Positions 45,994 through 57,257 of a DNA stretch of 64,000 nucleotides are shown here, in pieces; the first letter of the stretch is position 1, and each line of letters starts with the position of its first letter. The position numbers and the translations under genes are program-made. The notes beneath the pieces were generated by a model. That model searched no databases and had not been told where the DNA came from. It worked only from the letters and a program-made list of their open reading frames with translations. Origin of the DNA: Hyparrhenia diplandra (Eukaryota; Streptophyta; Magnoliopsida; Poales; Poaceae); assembly GCA_015847255.1 (NCBI GenBank), contig JADLZK010002779.1:62001-126000 (forward strand), given 5' to 3'.

Positions 45994-48375
45994 CTACCTG
46001 GCAGCTTCACCTGCCCTACTAGCTATTCCGGCATGGAAGAGCAGTGCCCAGAGGAGAGTGATCAATTCTCCACCACGGGTGATGGCCTTCTTGTGCCCTT
46101 TTAGATTGTTGGATGGCGCTGATGTACAGGATCATCTCCACCCAGAAACCTGCTAGTGTGGCCCATGCTGATTCCTTACCCTCAACCAACTCCATGAATT
46201 GTTTTCTCGAGCCTCACACCATTTTTCACCACTAAATGATCGGAATTTTCACTTAGCAATTGCACCACATCATTGTACTCAGCCTTAGGCATCGACGGTG
46301 CCCTCGTTACACCACGGACATTGAGGACACGCCAGTATCCTCCCCCTTGACAGCCTCATACAAGCTCTTGGTCCATGCAACCTCGTCAGGAAGAAGCTCT
46401 GGTGACCAGGTCATAAGATACAGCGCAATACCGTGACAGATGAGTGGCAGCTCTTATGCTGGACTGAAATCAGGGAAGAACCTTGCTCTATGTCATCCAA
46501 GTAAGGGTGCCTCACCTCAAAGATGCATGTGGCATGTGCCATGTAAGTATCATTTCAGATGTACTCATCTTGTCGCTGCATGCCCAGAGGAAACCTGTTC
46601 CAGCTTGACTCTCGCTGCAGAAACGTTCGGACATTCCCTACTTGACAAACTGTGTTGCTAGCAGTGCTTCTTATTAGCGAATCCATGATGCAAGCCTTCA
46701 CTGTTGTTGGCATATTGACCTTCATCTTCTCATCTGGCAAAATGATGGAAAACAGGACTAAGAAGACTAATAAAGTTTGTTCTTGTAGTTGGTTGAAGCA
46801 CTAATACTGAGCACTGCCCTATTTTCTCATCCCAATTATTCACTATCTTGCATCTGCATGTAAGAGAAGATCAATGACCCATTTATATCTTCTGTGCGGA
46901 TGTTGTAAAGACGCACATTTTACATGGTGGCATATGAGGGGGCTACTTTGGTCCAGTTGGAGCAGATGTAGGAAGTCATATCCCGCACCTCAGAGACCAC
47001 GACCAAAACTAGAAGCAGAAATTCTGGCAGCACATCAAAGTACAAGTTCCCAAATTCTTTGTACTGGCTTACTACCTGTAGTTTACTGCACCAGAATTCA
47101 CGCGTGATGATCTGACTCGCGGCCACCATGTGTGTGCAACTGATGATCTGCAAACACAACAATGAAGTATGCAGCCACGATGCAGTAACCTATGCTCAAG
47201 AGTGAGATAAGGATGCTCAAGACAGGTAGCCAACACTTAGCATGGGATGTTGGTAGTGATGAATTGTAGTAATCATGAGCGAATGAAAGCTCATCAGCAA
47301 TCACCCTAAACACCCTGTTCTGTTCACCATCCTTCAACAGCAAGATCCAGAAAAACTTGTGCCCCATGGAGCCAGCGGCATTAGTGATATCATACCTTGC
47401 AAACCGACATCTCAGCAACTTGAACAATGCAAAGGATAGGCATAAATCTTTTGATGCGGAGCCATATTGTCCAACTTCCATACTCTATCAAGGGTCACCA
47501 AGCCAATTCTATCAATAGACATTGTCCATGTGTAAGCTGAACACATACCCCCAAAGTTGCTTCTTCACTTGCCTGCTATCTTCTCCCATAACTAAGAGAG
47601 GAGAAAATAATGAATCCTCCCCTAGAGTTGTTGCTCCACCATGCTGGCTTCTTACTTGTTCTAGCTCCTTCATGTACCCAAAAACAAGACTAGGGTTGCA
47701 CGCTTAGCGCAAAAGGATTTCTGTGCCTTCCTAAAAGAATAGCATTTGAACCAAATCTTGGCACAGGTGAGAAACAAAGGGACAAACATAATCTTGGAAC
47801 AGATGAGGGTGAATTGTCCATGGTGTTCACTAGGAGAAACCCTGAACAGCCCATGAAGAAACTGTTTTTGTGATGCTGGCACCAAGGTAGAAGGTCAGAT
47901 GCTCTTGACAAGCAGCTCCCAAGGGTCCTACCTTCGACCCTCTCTACTGTCAGTGGCAACAACTGAGGTAGCATTGGTAGCTGCCATCTGAACAAGGAAC
48001 GCCCATGTTATGACCATACATGGATGGAACTCTGATTGGCACAATGCCGTCAAGGTTGTTCCATCCTCGTTGTTGACATAGTCATTGGAGCTGTCCACGA
48101 GGAAGGGTAGAGGCGACAAAAAGAGGATGGGCAAGAAGAGTATGTTGGCTCCGGGGAAGATGAAACGGGTGAAGTGGTGGTGGCGGTAGCTGGCCGTAGC
48201 CACTGCCTATCCCCCACCAAGACTCCTGTCATAGCAACGCTTTGCGCGAAGCATGTAAATTTCCCCAACCATATCTGTAGATCCCATGGTGTTGTAGAAG
48301 GCCACCACTGCAACGTTGGGGCGAGCGCATTTCTTCCTGCAGTGCAAGATGGGAGTATATCCAGGCTGGACTCCG
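45994..48375 (-). pseudogene. DUF4220/DUF594 membrane protein gene, frame-disrupted
   Basis: Read on the minus strand, the region carries most of a grass DUF4220/DUF594 protein in several frames. About 48110-47950: 'VDSSNDYVNNEDGTTL' and 'MVITWAFLVQMAATNATS'. 47481-47100: 'RYDITNAAGSMGHKFFWILL', 'DELSFAHDYYNSSLPTSHAK', then a membrane helix. About 47000: 'LVVVSEVRDMTSYICSNW'. 46740-46555: 'MPTTVKACIMDSLIRSTASN'. The end near 46190-45994 reads 'AWATLAGFWVEMILYISAI' and 'GGELITLLWALLFHAGIAS', the hallmark DUF594 terminus. These multi-pass proteins form large tandem families in grasses and have no well-defined biochemical role. At least six frame changes and some stops occur. Other genes in this window show similar slips, so I cannot tell a true pseudogene from a gene with sequence errors. 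Confidence 0.75.
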
Positions 48376-48611
48376 TGGATCCATATTCATCTATCTGACT
48401 AGCAAAAGTTACAAACTCATGAGAACAGAGAACAAGGAGCAGAACTTGCAGTTAAGAAAAACCAGATGGTAATTTCTTGCTCTGGATGGTGTAATAAAAA
48501 TAAATGAACTACTCTCTCCTTTTTTTTTTTAGTAGGTAAGATCAAAAATCCTAATAGGCCTGCTAAAACAGAAGGAAAGAGTACTAGAATTATATTTAGT
48601 TGCTTATGAAT

Positions 48612-49003
48612 TGTACTGAGATATAGATAAACATAATAAATTGGGAATATATAGTTAGTAGTTACCGTAGAAGATCTAGCTGTGCAAGCAGTGGCCTCCA
48701 CTCATGTATAAGATCAAGAGTCTTATGGAGATCAGAGGCCATGCATCAACCAAGCTGCAGAGAGCACTGGAGTATAATGGCCCTCCCAAATCTATACCAT
48801 TTCTCAGCTGTACTGAGATATAGATAAACATAATAAATTGGGAATATATATAGTTAGTAGTTACCGTAGAAGATCTAGCTGTGCAAGCAGTGGCCTCACT
48901 CATGGTATAAGATCAAGAGTCTTATGGAGATCAGAGGCCATGCATCAACCTGCTGCAGAGAGCACTGGAGTATAATGGCCCTCCCAAATCTATACCATTT
49001 CTC
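48612..49003. repeat. About 197-bp tandem duplication upstream of the DUF4220 gene
   Basis: Copy 1 (48612-48808) and copy 2 (48809-49003) begin at 'tgtactgagatatagataaa' and end 'ctataccatttctc'. They differ by a few small indels and substitutions. Each carries a possible minus-strand first exon. Confidence 0.85.
48666..48742 (-). CDS. Possible first coding exon of the DUF4220 gene
   Basis: On the minus strand an ATG at 48742 opens the frame 'MASDLHKTLDLIHEWRPLLA' followed by 'QLDLLR' and a GTAAC splice donor at 48665-48661. A matching acceptor (ttgctag followed by TCAGATAG) lies near 48405, continuing as 'QIDEYGSTESSLDILP'. It is in the right position and orientation for the DUF4220 gene. 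The same exon in the second repeat copy (near 48940) is damaged by indels. I do not recognise the peptide, so the link is an inference. Confidence 0.4.
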
Positions 49004-50370
49004 GCACGCCACCAACAACTTCTTTATTCCTTTCCTGCCCGTTGGTAGTACGTTGCATGTGTATCTTTTGAATGAACTATAGCTTTGCCCACATGTAATG
49101 TGCTTTGAGCCTTTAGCTTTACACAGTTTGACTGTACGTTCTAGCTAGTAGCTGCTTGGATTCCCTCACTCTATTTCTATTGAACGATTGCAATCATTCC
49201 TGGCTTCTCTCAATTCAAAAATTATAGTTCACTTTAAATTTATCATAAGTGAAATTTCTCTAAATTAGTGAACTATCAAAAGTATCAACAAATATCTTAC
49301 ATTTTATAGAGAATTGAATGTAACTTTTAATTTAATAATACACATTAGCCCATCGACTTATATATGCAGCCTCATGGACCAGTAATAATTTTAATCTTTC
49401 ATTTCACTGATTCATTTGCTGGTACTCTAACAAATACTCATGTAGATAGTTTTTTTTTTTTCCTAAGGTGATCCGAAGGCTGCCATGGATCGAAGAACAC
49501 AGTGAGGATGTCACTCATTCCTGGTGAAGAACGGAGATGTTTACAAGCAAACCATCAAAAAGGACAAACCAATGTGCTTACGCGGACAGAGAAGCTGGCT
49601 AGTTTCAGGCAAACTAGCAAAGAAATAGTTGAAGCTCTCGGGGAGGGACTTCGTCAGGGCAAGGACACGCGAGGGTTGGTCGGCGCAAGCCTAGGGTGCC
49701 ATCTTTGGTTGTCGGATCAAGAGATGTTTCATGAAGGTTGGAAAAAAGGATTAAAGGGTTAGAGTATTGATTTTGTCGATCGGACTGATGAGAAATCAAT
49801 GGCTAGGTACCCTTTTATTTTATATGGGGTAGGGGTGGTCTTATCCGATTGAAAAGTCAATGTGGTACTATTATTATGTCGTTTATATAGTTTTCTTAGA
49901 TTGGGCTACAACCGTCGTGGGCCTATTTAAATTAGCATGGGTCCAATTTGAGTGTCAATACCCTCTCTTCTTTTATTCAAATTCAAATAATAGCCATCCA
50001 TTTTGCATTTGCATCGTAACTCCATGTGTGTCGAGAGTATATTTTGTTATACTTCCCTATCCTTTGTCTTGTTGAAAACAAATCGTTTCTGGAGACGAAG
50101 TAAATTGTGTGACTGATATGATAAGAATTGTGCCAAAATTATTGGATATTTTATACTACACTACCCAACTTTGTATTTTGGGCAGTGGCCTACTGGGTCA
50201 ATGGGTTGACCCATTAAAACCTGCATTTCAATTTCAGTGGTGCTGGCAGCCTGAGAGAGACCATGAGCGTCGCCGGCGCCGGTAGCAGGTCACTTGGCGG
50301 GTCGTCTGCGCCGTGGATCATCATGCGCGCGCTATTGACGACTCGCACGAGAAGGCAGGCAGGCCAGATG
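49004..50370. other. Gene-poor intergenic stretch
   Basis: AT-rich DNA with no recognised gene. An ORF at 49502-49762 (86 codons, plus strand) has no recognisable motif. I see no clear terminal repeats. Confidence 0.35.
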
Positions 50371-50379
50371 AACGCGCAA

Positions 50380-51235
50380 GTCCAAAATGGACGGATGAAC
50401 CCCGTTCCATTGGCAACCGTATTCCATATTTTCCCTGTCCATTTTACCGGGACAAACGAAAATGGGAACAAAAACGGGATGTATTAAGCGGAAGCAGGAC
50501 CGAAAACGGGATAACATTTCTTCGTCCATATTAGCAGAATCCGTTTTTGTACCGTAATAACCTGTTTTGCATTTTGTTTGCAAATCCGGGATAGCAACCC
50601 AGCAAAGCAGTCTAGCACAGCCCGTTGTGGCCCAAGTCTGTTGAGCGAGCGCGCCAGCCTCTCCTCCTACCCCTCCTAGGCTCTCCCAGCACTATGTGCG
50701 CGGTATGCTGGAACATCGTCGCAAGTTTCTATTCCGTGCTCTACTTTTGCACAGGTGTTCCTAGCTTCAAGCATCACTTCGTCATGTCTGTGCATGGTGG
50801 ATGTTTTTCTTTCAAAAACAATTCTAGAAATGTACCTTACAAATACACTTATACTTGCGCACAACCTCGGCTATCCATCTCATGATGTGTGGATGAAAAC
50901 CCCCTGGCCACCATCGGTTAATCCTCTATTTTTTATGTTTGGTTAGTGGATATTTGATATTTCCTTTTTGTATTGCAGTCCCTGGTCTCTGCATTTTGAG
51001 CTTTATCATATGCGGTATACATGTTCCTCATGTAAGTTCCCACTTACCGTGCGTTTCCATCTATTTTCGATCATATTTACCCGTTTTTTGTATTACCGTT
51101 TATCTTGCTACTGTATTGGTTTCTAGTTGTCCGGCTCCGCTCCGTTTCCGTTTTGAAAATATGAAAAACGAAAACTATAGAGCTGGAAACGAAAACTATA
51201 GAGCGATTTTCCGTTACTTCGCCAGCTAGCCTTGT
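50380..51235. mobile_element. Possible decayed hAT-like element
   Basis: Both ends are rich in 'ccgttttcg', 'cgaaaatggg', 'gaaaacgggat' and 'tttccgtttt' phrases in roughly opposite orientation (50410-50580 and 51040-51225). This subterminal texture is seen in certain rice hAT elements. 'aacgaaaactatagag' is directly repeated near 51168 and 51188. No clean terminal repeat or 8-base duplication was found. Confidence 0.35.
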
Positions 51236-52737
51236 GTTCTGGCTAGTATAGAGGTGGGATCGATAGCTATGGATTGCTATCGCCGATTTCGGTGAACTGA
51301 ACTGCTCGCCCTTGACGATACCAACCCTGTTTTGATATAGGGAGCGAGGCGAATGCGTGATCCGGGTCCTCGCAAAGCATTGTACATTATGGCGTTACAG
51401 ACAGACATAAAATGTGTGGCATACAATTGCTGCTAAGGTGCTTTGGCGCCTGCAGTACGCCAGTGCCAGTCAGTACAGTACCAGCTCGGGGCCTCTTCGC
51501 CTGCTTGACGGTTTTAGTTTGGATGTCTCCCTATCCGCCAATAATCTGGAGCGCCATGCATGCCCAAAATGTTGTGGCGAAACCATGACTGAGGGCTTTG
51601 ATGTTGTAATTGTTTTGCCTGACGGAAACCTTGTCTGTCATGGGTCCATGGCATTGCTAATTCTAAACTCTCTTCTGTGCGGGAAAAATCAGGAAAAAGA
51701 CAGGTCGGGCGGCAAAGCAAGCAGCTAAACTTAAGAAAGCATCGGGTAGTGGGCATGCACATTGCACTACTACTATACATTCTGCTTCTGTATTCTGTGA
51801 ACAATTCATTATTCAAATAAGCTCATTTAGTTGGAATCCCCAATCAGCACTGTAAATGGCTTTGATAAATGGTTGTTATCTCTGCTCGCGGTCTCGTGAT
51901 GCTGAGATGTAAAGGTCTGCAAATGTATAAGCAATCAAATCAAAAGCTAAATATAGTGAGCCGAAATGCAACTATGCAAGTGTACTTTAGCACTGACTAG
52001 TATATGAATAAAAAAGATAGGAACAGTACCTTCTGTGTCAATCTTTCTATCAACTTTATTTTTGTTCAGTGGAAATTTAGGGCCATCTTCTCCTCCCAAT
52101 GCCTTGAATAGTAATACTATATCCAAAAGTATATGCCCTAAGGACTAGGCAGTTCAGTGAAAAATTTAGGCGATCTTTTCCCAATACCTTGAATTGAAAT
52201 ACTATATCTTTCCCCAGGACTGAGGGCAAGTAAACAAAAGTTCTAACTTGAAATACACATCCATCTCCCTTTCTTTTTGCCAAACAGAGCAAAACATTGT
52301 TATGACAAAACCCCAGTTAGTTAACTTCCTTCTTTCCACAGAATTGGTGGACGACATATTGATTTGCCACTTTAAATTGGGTTTGAGGTTGACTGTACCA
52401 CATGTCCGGCAATGGTGTGCACTTTCTGCACGCCAGATGGGCAGTTGATAAAACTAATTCCATCTATAAGCAGGCAATTTGGCTAATGGCCACCGTGATC
52501 TGATGCGCTTATTATCAGACATGAATTCCTTTCGGCATACAGTCATGGCGGCGCACGCTGAGAGGTACTAAAACGGCAAAGGGCGGTTATGGCGAGACAA
52601 TTTTTTGTGTGCTACAGACATTTCTAGCAGGTTGGTCGCCATCTACGATCAGAATATATATATATTGTTACCTTTTTTTATGAAAGCATTGTCATCTTCC
52701 ACTTTTCCAGTTTCCACAGGAGTTCAAAAGATATTAT
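51236..52737. other. Intergenic stretch without a supported gene
   Basis: An ORF at 51414-51728 (104 codons, plus strand) has no recognised domain. At 52070-52220 the sequence 'ggaaatttagggccatcttc' and 'gtgaaaaatttaggcgatct', each followed by 'ccttgaat' and 'atactatat', shows an imperfect local repeat of about 85 bases. Confidence 0.35.
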
Positions 52738-52738
52738 A

Positions 52739-52973
52739 ATAGTCCATCTGTTCAAATGATTCAAAAATTCGATCAAATTTATATTAAAAATTTACTATCA
52801 CTTGTAATACAAAATATAAGTACCAATAGATTAATAATAAAATATGTTTTCATAATAAATTTTATTTGATACATAAATAATTAATACTAATTATCATAAA
52901 CTTGGTCAAACTCTCTACTAAAGTTGACCGACACCTAATCCTATAGTTGTCGTTTTTTAAACAAAGGGAGTAA
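52739..52973. mobile_element. Stowaway-like MITE
   Basis: The left end 'tccatctgttcaaatgattc' and the inverted right end 'tccctttgtttaaaaaacga' form an imperfect inverted repeat of the common grass type. The centre is AT-rich and contains the family-like phrases 'cataaacttggtcaaactct' and 'aagttgaccg'. A TA or TAG flanks each end. About 235 bases. Confidence 0.55.
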
Positions 52974-53902
52974 GTACTTGAGTTTCATAACTTGAGGATA
53001 AAATACCTATAGAAGTAGATAATACTAATATCTTGAAATCAAAATTTAGATTCATGATGTCATAAGGTGAAGGCTACAACGAGGGCCATCATAGTTTAAG
53101 AAAAGGTTTCAACTAAGAGAATTTTTTACGGTGCTTGGAAGAATCATCGGTTCCTCCCGTTCATTTTCTTGAAGCAGGTTCCTCCACTCAATTATCATAA
53201 TCAAGGGTATTTAGGATTTTTTAATATAAACAATTTTATTGTTAGAGGTAGTAAATGATAACCAATGTTAATGTAATATTTTTTGAATGAACTGGAGGGC
53301 AATGTTAATGTAAAATTATACCCGTGCCTTGATGAAGTAGTTTTCTGATTAAAATATACCAAAATAATACCTAAATTTTCTTAAAGAGTAGATGTTTAGC
53401 ACATGGGCGGATAAACTTTTGGACCAAATAATTTTCAATTTTATCAAAGAAGCGTGCGGGTATGAGATTGAAATTTTCCAAGGACCGCTAGCTGTAGCTT
53501 AAAACTGTATGTAGCTCCTGTGTAGCTTTGTCTGAACTGGCACAATGCGAACGTCAACTGCAGCCGAAATGGAACACGAAGAGATCAAATTAAAGTCCTC
53601 TTATATTATTACATTATTCTTTCTGAGCTCTCGGAAGAACCATTGCGCATAGATTAATCTATCAGATAAAAGTCTGGCCTATATGACTCTGGCCGAGGAT
53701 AAAACGTCTAGATAGCAAATGGTTGTACAATATATATAGCTGCAAAAACTAAAACAACATATTCTATTTGTATACGAGTACAAACGCTAGAGCTAGGCAG
53801 CTAACTCTTCGTTCGAATCCAACTGTTCTGGTGCCGTGCAAGCGCATGCATGCATCCAGTCGATCGGCACACAGAACCGGCAGCACCTTGTCTTGTCTCA
53901 AT
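52974..53902. other. AT-rich DNA downstream of the CLE gene
   Basis: AT-rich sequence with no supported ORF. The last 150 bases are the likely 3' UTR of the minus-strand CLE gene. Nothing else is recognised. Confidence 0.35.
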
Positions 53903-54224
53903 TCAATGATGCTGAGGATCTGGGCCGCTAGGGCTCCGCCTCTTGGACTCGCCGACGACGCCGGCGCCATCCCCGTCCGTCGTCGACTTCTCCATCTCCA
54001 CTCGCATTACCTTATTGCCGAGCCGCCTCCCCGTCTCCGTCACGGTCGTCGTCGCCGATGCGGATGCCGCAGTAGTCGTCGCCACGGCCGCGTCGTCGTC
54101 CCTCCTCCCCATACCCAAAATGCCTGCCGCCAGCGGCCTCTGTCGACGTCACGGCGGTCGACAGGAGTAGCAGGACGCACAGAAGCGCGACCGCGCCGGC
54201 CTTGACGACGCTAGCTTTCGCCAT
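53903..54224 (-). CDS. CLE: CLE-family secreted signalling peptide precursor
   Basis: On the minus strand the ATG at 54224 opens 'MAKASVVKAGAVALLCVLLL' with a hydrophobic core ending in Ala-rich sequence, a clear signal peptide. After a spacer the frame that reaches the stop at 53903 ends in 'KRRSPSGPDPQHH', a complete CLE dodecapeptide (RRSPSGPDPQHH) at the extreme C-terminus, exactly where the family carries it. CLE peptides are cut out, hydroxylated on the prolines, secreted, and sensed by LRR receptor kinases to control meristem, vascular or root development. The signal peptide and the CLE motif lie in different frames; the total of 322 bases is one more than a multiple of three, so a single extra base near 54110-54180 explains it. 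The variable linker (Ala/Thr then Asp/Gly-rich) is usual for CLE genes. Corrected length is about 106 residues. Confidence 0.88.
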
Positions 54225-54394
54225 GCACACGTACTACTACTGGATCCCAGCTACGATCGACGACCTTGCTCGCTCGTACGTCGTCGTTGCACTGCACGTA
54301 CTGCACCTTATGGGCTCGCAATTCAGCAACTGCGAGATCAGTGCGCGAAGAGAGAGTGTGTGGAGGTGCCCGATGCTCGAACGACGCGCGCGGG

Positions 54395-54403
54395 TTTTAT
54401 ATA
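54395..54403 (-). promoter_or_regulatory. TATA box of the CLE gene
   Basis: TATATAAAA on the minus strand lies 171 bases before the CLE start codon, in a GC-rich setting, and is a good TATA-box match at a plausible distance for a plant gene with a leader of about 140 bases. Confidence 0.6.
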
Positions 54404-54805
54404 GGCGGGGCGCGGGCGGTGGATGGATGTGGATCGATCGCCCTCGAAGAGCCGCGCGCGTGGTGGGGGTAGAGGGTCTGCCACTGCCACTGGCTGGTTG
54501 AGTGCTCGTCGGCTCGTTGTCGTTGCTGACCCGATGGAGAAGCAGGCCAGGTCAAATCGATCGGTTTGGTGGTGGTCTCTGCACTGCTCTACTCCGGCGG
54601 TGCCGATCCACGATAACCGCATGCGCAGCGCACACGGAAAAGTATCAGGCCTCCAGCAGAGCAGACCAGCACCGCGCGGCCGCCGGCGTTTGCGTTTGCG
54701 TCATTGCGTGCGTGCATTTGAGCTGGGTGGCAGAATTGGGCGGATGTGATGTGCAATGGTGCGCGCACTCTGCATGCATGCATGCATACATATGCCGACA
54801 TCAGC

Positions 54806-55345
54806 TGTGGTGCGCGCTCGTTCTGACGGAAAGCTCGAACGCGAGCGCTTCAGAGAGATCAGGACAGGACAGGACACTTCTCTCCGGGCCCGGCCTCTGA
54901 ACGGCCCTTGGGACTTTTCCTTTTTATCTTCCTTTTGTAGTGGGACGAGTCTTAACGTGCGGGGTTTGACTTGCTGAGCGGAGAGTTCTTGACTTCTACG
55001 AAACGAGAGTATAGTATATAATGCATGGTGGCCGGGGCAACATTTTTGTTTTTAATAAAAAAAGAAAAGAAAAGAAAATGGGAGATCCTGCCATGTTTTT
55101 TCCGCGATCGGGCCATTATCTTATTGCTTTGACTCGGAAAACTGATAAAAGCTTTTGACTGTGAATAAGCTACCATGCATCACCATGTGAGCATTTGACT
55201 GAATGTCGTAGTTGACCTCAGAGTGTGGTGCGCGCTCGTTCTGACGGAAAGCACCGCGCGTTTCAGAGACGAGGACACATCAGCAGGACACATGCATCTC
55301 CCGGCCTGGCCTCTGAACGTGCGGGTTTGACTAGCTGAGCAGAGG
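54806..55345. repeat. Direct duplication upstream of the CLE gene
   Basis: Two diverged copies, 54806-54985 and 55224-55345, share 'tgtggtgcgcgctcgttctg', 'acggaaagc', 'ggcctctgaacg' and 'gtttgact.gctgagc.gag'. The second copy lacks a central part of the first. The unit lies 580-1120 bases upstream of the CLE start and may duplicate regulatory DNA. Confidence 0.75.
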
Positions 55346-55866
55346 AATAGACGTTGCTGTTGCTGGTGGTAGCACTACTGCCGTTGATCGTGTGTGTTTT
55401 TAGGTGTTGCAGAAAAAGCTTTGTCGTGGAAACCTGATGACCTGGCAGCGCTTATATATAGGTTATAACAAAGTGACTGTCCTTTTGGCTGCGTTCGATC
55501 GATCGATCTTCTCCATGAGACCCTGAGAAAAAGGAAAAGGGTGGTGCGTGGTGTGCGTGCGATCCTTACGTGTGATGATATACACACATATCTTGTATTG
55601 CTTTGACTCGAAAAAAGCGATGAATTATATTATGCCCATACTGGTAATGGTAGGGTGGTTTTGTAGCCATATCCTGCGTCTGATGACCAAAACCAAACTG
55701 ATTAATCGCCAAAGAGCCGCCCGACAGACTCACGTAAAAGGCGCTAATAATCTGCTAATGTACGAACCCACACCCACGGATTAGTGGTGAACGCCGAAAG
55801 CAACCTGAAAAGTGTGCTGTCTCGTACCCAGCAGCATCATCCTTTCTGAAACACTATATAAGGTGG
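55346..55866. other. Intergenic DNA without a supported gene
   Basis: Short ORFs (up to 78 codons) occur on both strands but none has a recognisable motif. The stretch 55485-55507 holds 'cgatcgatcgatc'. Nothing else stands out. Confidence 0.35.
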
Positions 55867-55874
55867 GCTATATA

Positions 55875-56032
55875 CAGGGGCGGATCTAGAATTTTTAACT
55901 ATTGATGTCACTAAGCTATTGCCTTCAAAAATTTTAGGATCTTTACTAGCAATACACTAGTATTATAGTGGCAATTGTACAAAGTTATTGCTGTCACAGG
56001 ACAACAATGCTTCTACTATGGATCCGTCCCTG
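55875..56032. mobile_element. hAT-family MITE with intact 8-bp target duplication
   Basis: The left terminus CAGGGGCGGATCTAG and the inverted right terminus CAGGGACGGATCCAT match in 12 of 15 bases and start with the hAT signature CAGGG. The element is 158 bases. Both sides carry the perfect 8-base duplication gctatata (55867-55874 and 56033-56040), which fixes the boundaries and the hAT assignment. Confidence 0.9.
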
Positions 56033-56040
56033 GCTATATA

Positions 56041-57101
56041 GGCACGTGGTGGCAAACAAGCTGCAGGAAGTTAATGTACTTGTAGAGGCCCATTTCTCTG
56101 TACTCTGCTACCACACTTTTCGGCCCACCTCTTCTACCACACTTTCGGCCTCACCTCTTCACAACCAGAGAAGTTTACTCCTCTGGTTTTATTCATGGCA
56201 TAAATTGACAGCATATTTCACCATGGTAAAAATTCTATGAACTTTCTCTATCTCTCTTGGTAATTAACCAATATGCCAAGTCATCAAATCTGCTGATGTT
56301 TCATAATACCAATTCAAATAAAACTAAGATCTCTTCAAAACGTAAGGATCGTTTAGGGACTTCTCATCATGAGTCGTGACTACGACTTTTGCCAATGGCT
56401 AGAATTGTGAGCGCGCGTTGTCTGTAATGCCGTAGATCTTTCTATCTTGGAGTTTCTAACAAGGCTGTTTCAACGATTGTTCATTAAACTAAAGGTCTCT
56501 TTCGTTATGTTCCTACATCAACCGTGTCCAATCTAGTAGGCTAGTGAGAGTATGTTGAGCTAGATTTGTTAGTTTTCTTTATCTGTTTTCCAAGAGGCTC
56601 TTTGGAAGCAAACGTGGGCGTTGCGAAGCAAATGAAGCCGAACCTTTGGGTACTAGGCTGTGTTTTTATCTGGCAATAATCCCGCCCATCTAGATCGATG
56701 CAGCAGGCAATTAAGCGTCCGTTTTCCGAGTACCGTCGAGAGTGTGAAACAGAGCGCTGAGACAGCACCGGCCGGTACGTGGCGCGGCCGTCGACGTGGC
56801 AGTTGTGTTGTGTACCGCTCCACCAGGACCGGGCCAATCTGGAGTCTGGACCCGCGTGAGCCTCACGTGGACGCGCATGCATATGCATGCACGCACGCAC
56901 GTAGACGCATATGCAGATGCAGCGCGCGGCTGGCGGTCGTGCTCAGTACTGCAACAAGCAGCTAGCTAAAGGTGATCGCGACGACGACGTGTCGGACGGC
57001 CGGCCGGCGGACTGGACTAGCCTAGCTAGCTAGCTCGTTCGTAGCACGCAGAGCGCACAGGCGCAGGCATCATGCAGCTAGCTCCCTCTGCTAGCTAGGC
57101 C
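56041..57101. other. Intergenic DNA without a supported gene
   Basis: 56041-56600 is AT-rich. 56760-57100 is GC-richer with repeated 'gcatgcacgcacgcacg' and 'ctagctagctagct' low-complexity motifs. The ORFs present (up to 119 codons) overlap on opposite strands and show no domain. Confidence 0.35.
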
Positions 57102-57104
57102 TTG

Positions 57105-57254
57105 CACTACAGAAAATCGATTATTTCTGAGTGTTTTCCAAAATCGAATTTTTGTGTGCGTTTATCTAAAACACTCAGAAAAAAATTGCGTGTTTTTAGA
57201 AAAACGCACAAAAAAAGTTAAAAACACGCTCACAAGTCAATTTTTCCACTAGTG
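57105..57254. mobile_element. CACTA-type MITE with TTG target duplication
   Basis: The element begins CACTACAGAAAA and its inverted right end begins CACTAGTGGAAAA, matching the CACTA signature. It is 150 bases and flanked by the 3-base duplication TTG (57102-57104 and 57255-57257), the right length for CACTA elements. The interior folds back on itself ('gagtgtttt', 'aaaacactc', 'gcgtgtttttag'). Confidence 0.85.
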
Positions 57255-57257
57255 TTG

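Noticed and set aside
45994..48375. Intact DUF4220 gene
   Set aside because: Frame changes are too many to claim a working gene from this sequence, although the same noise affects other genes here; kept as disrupted.
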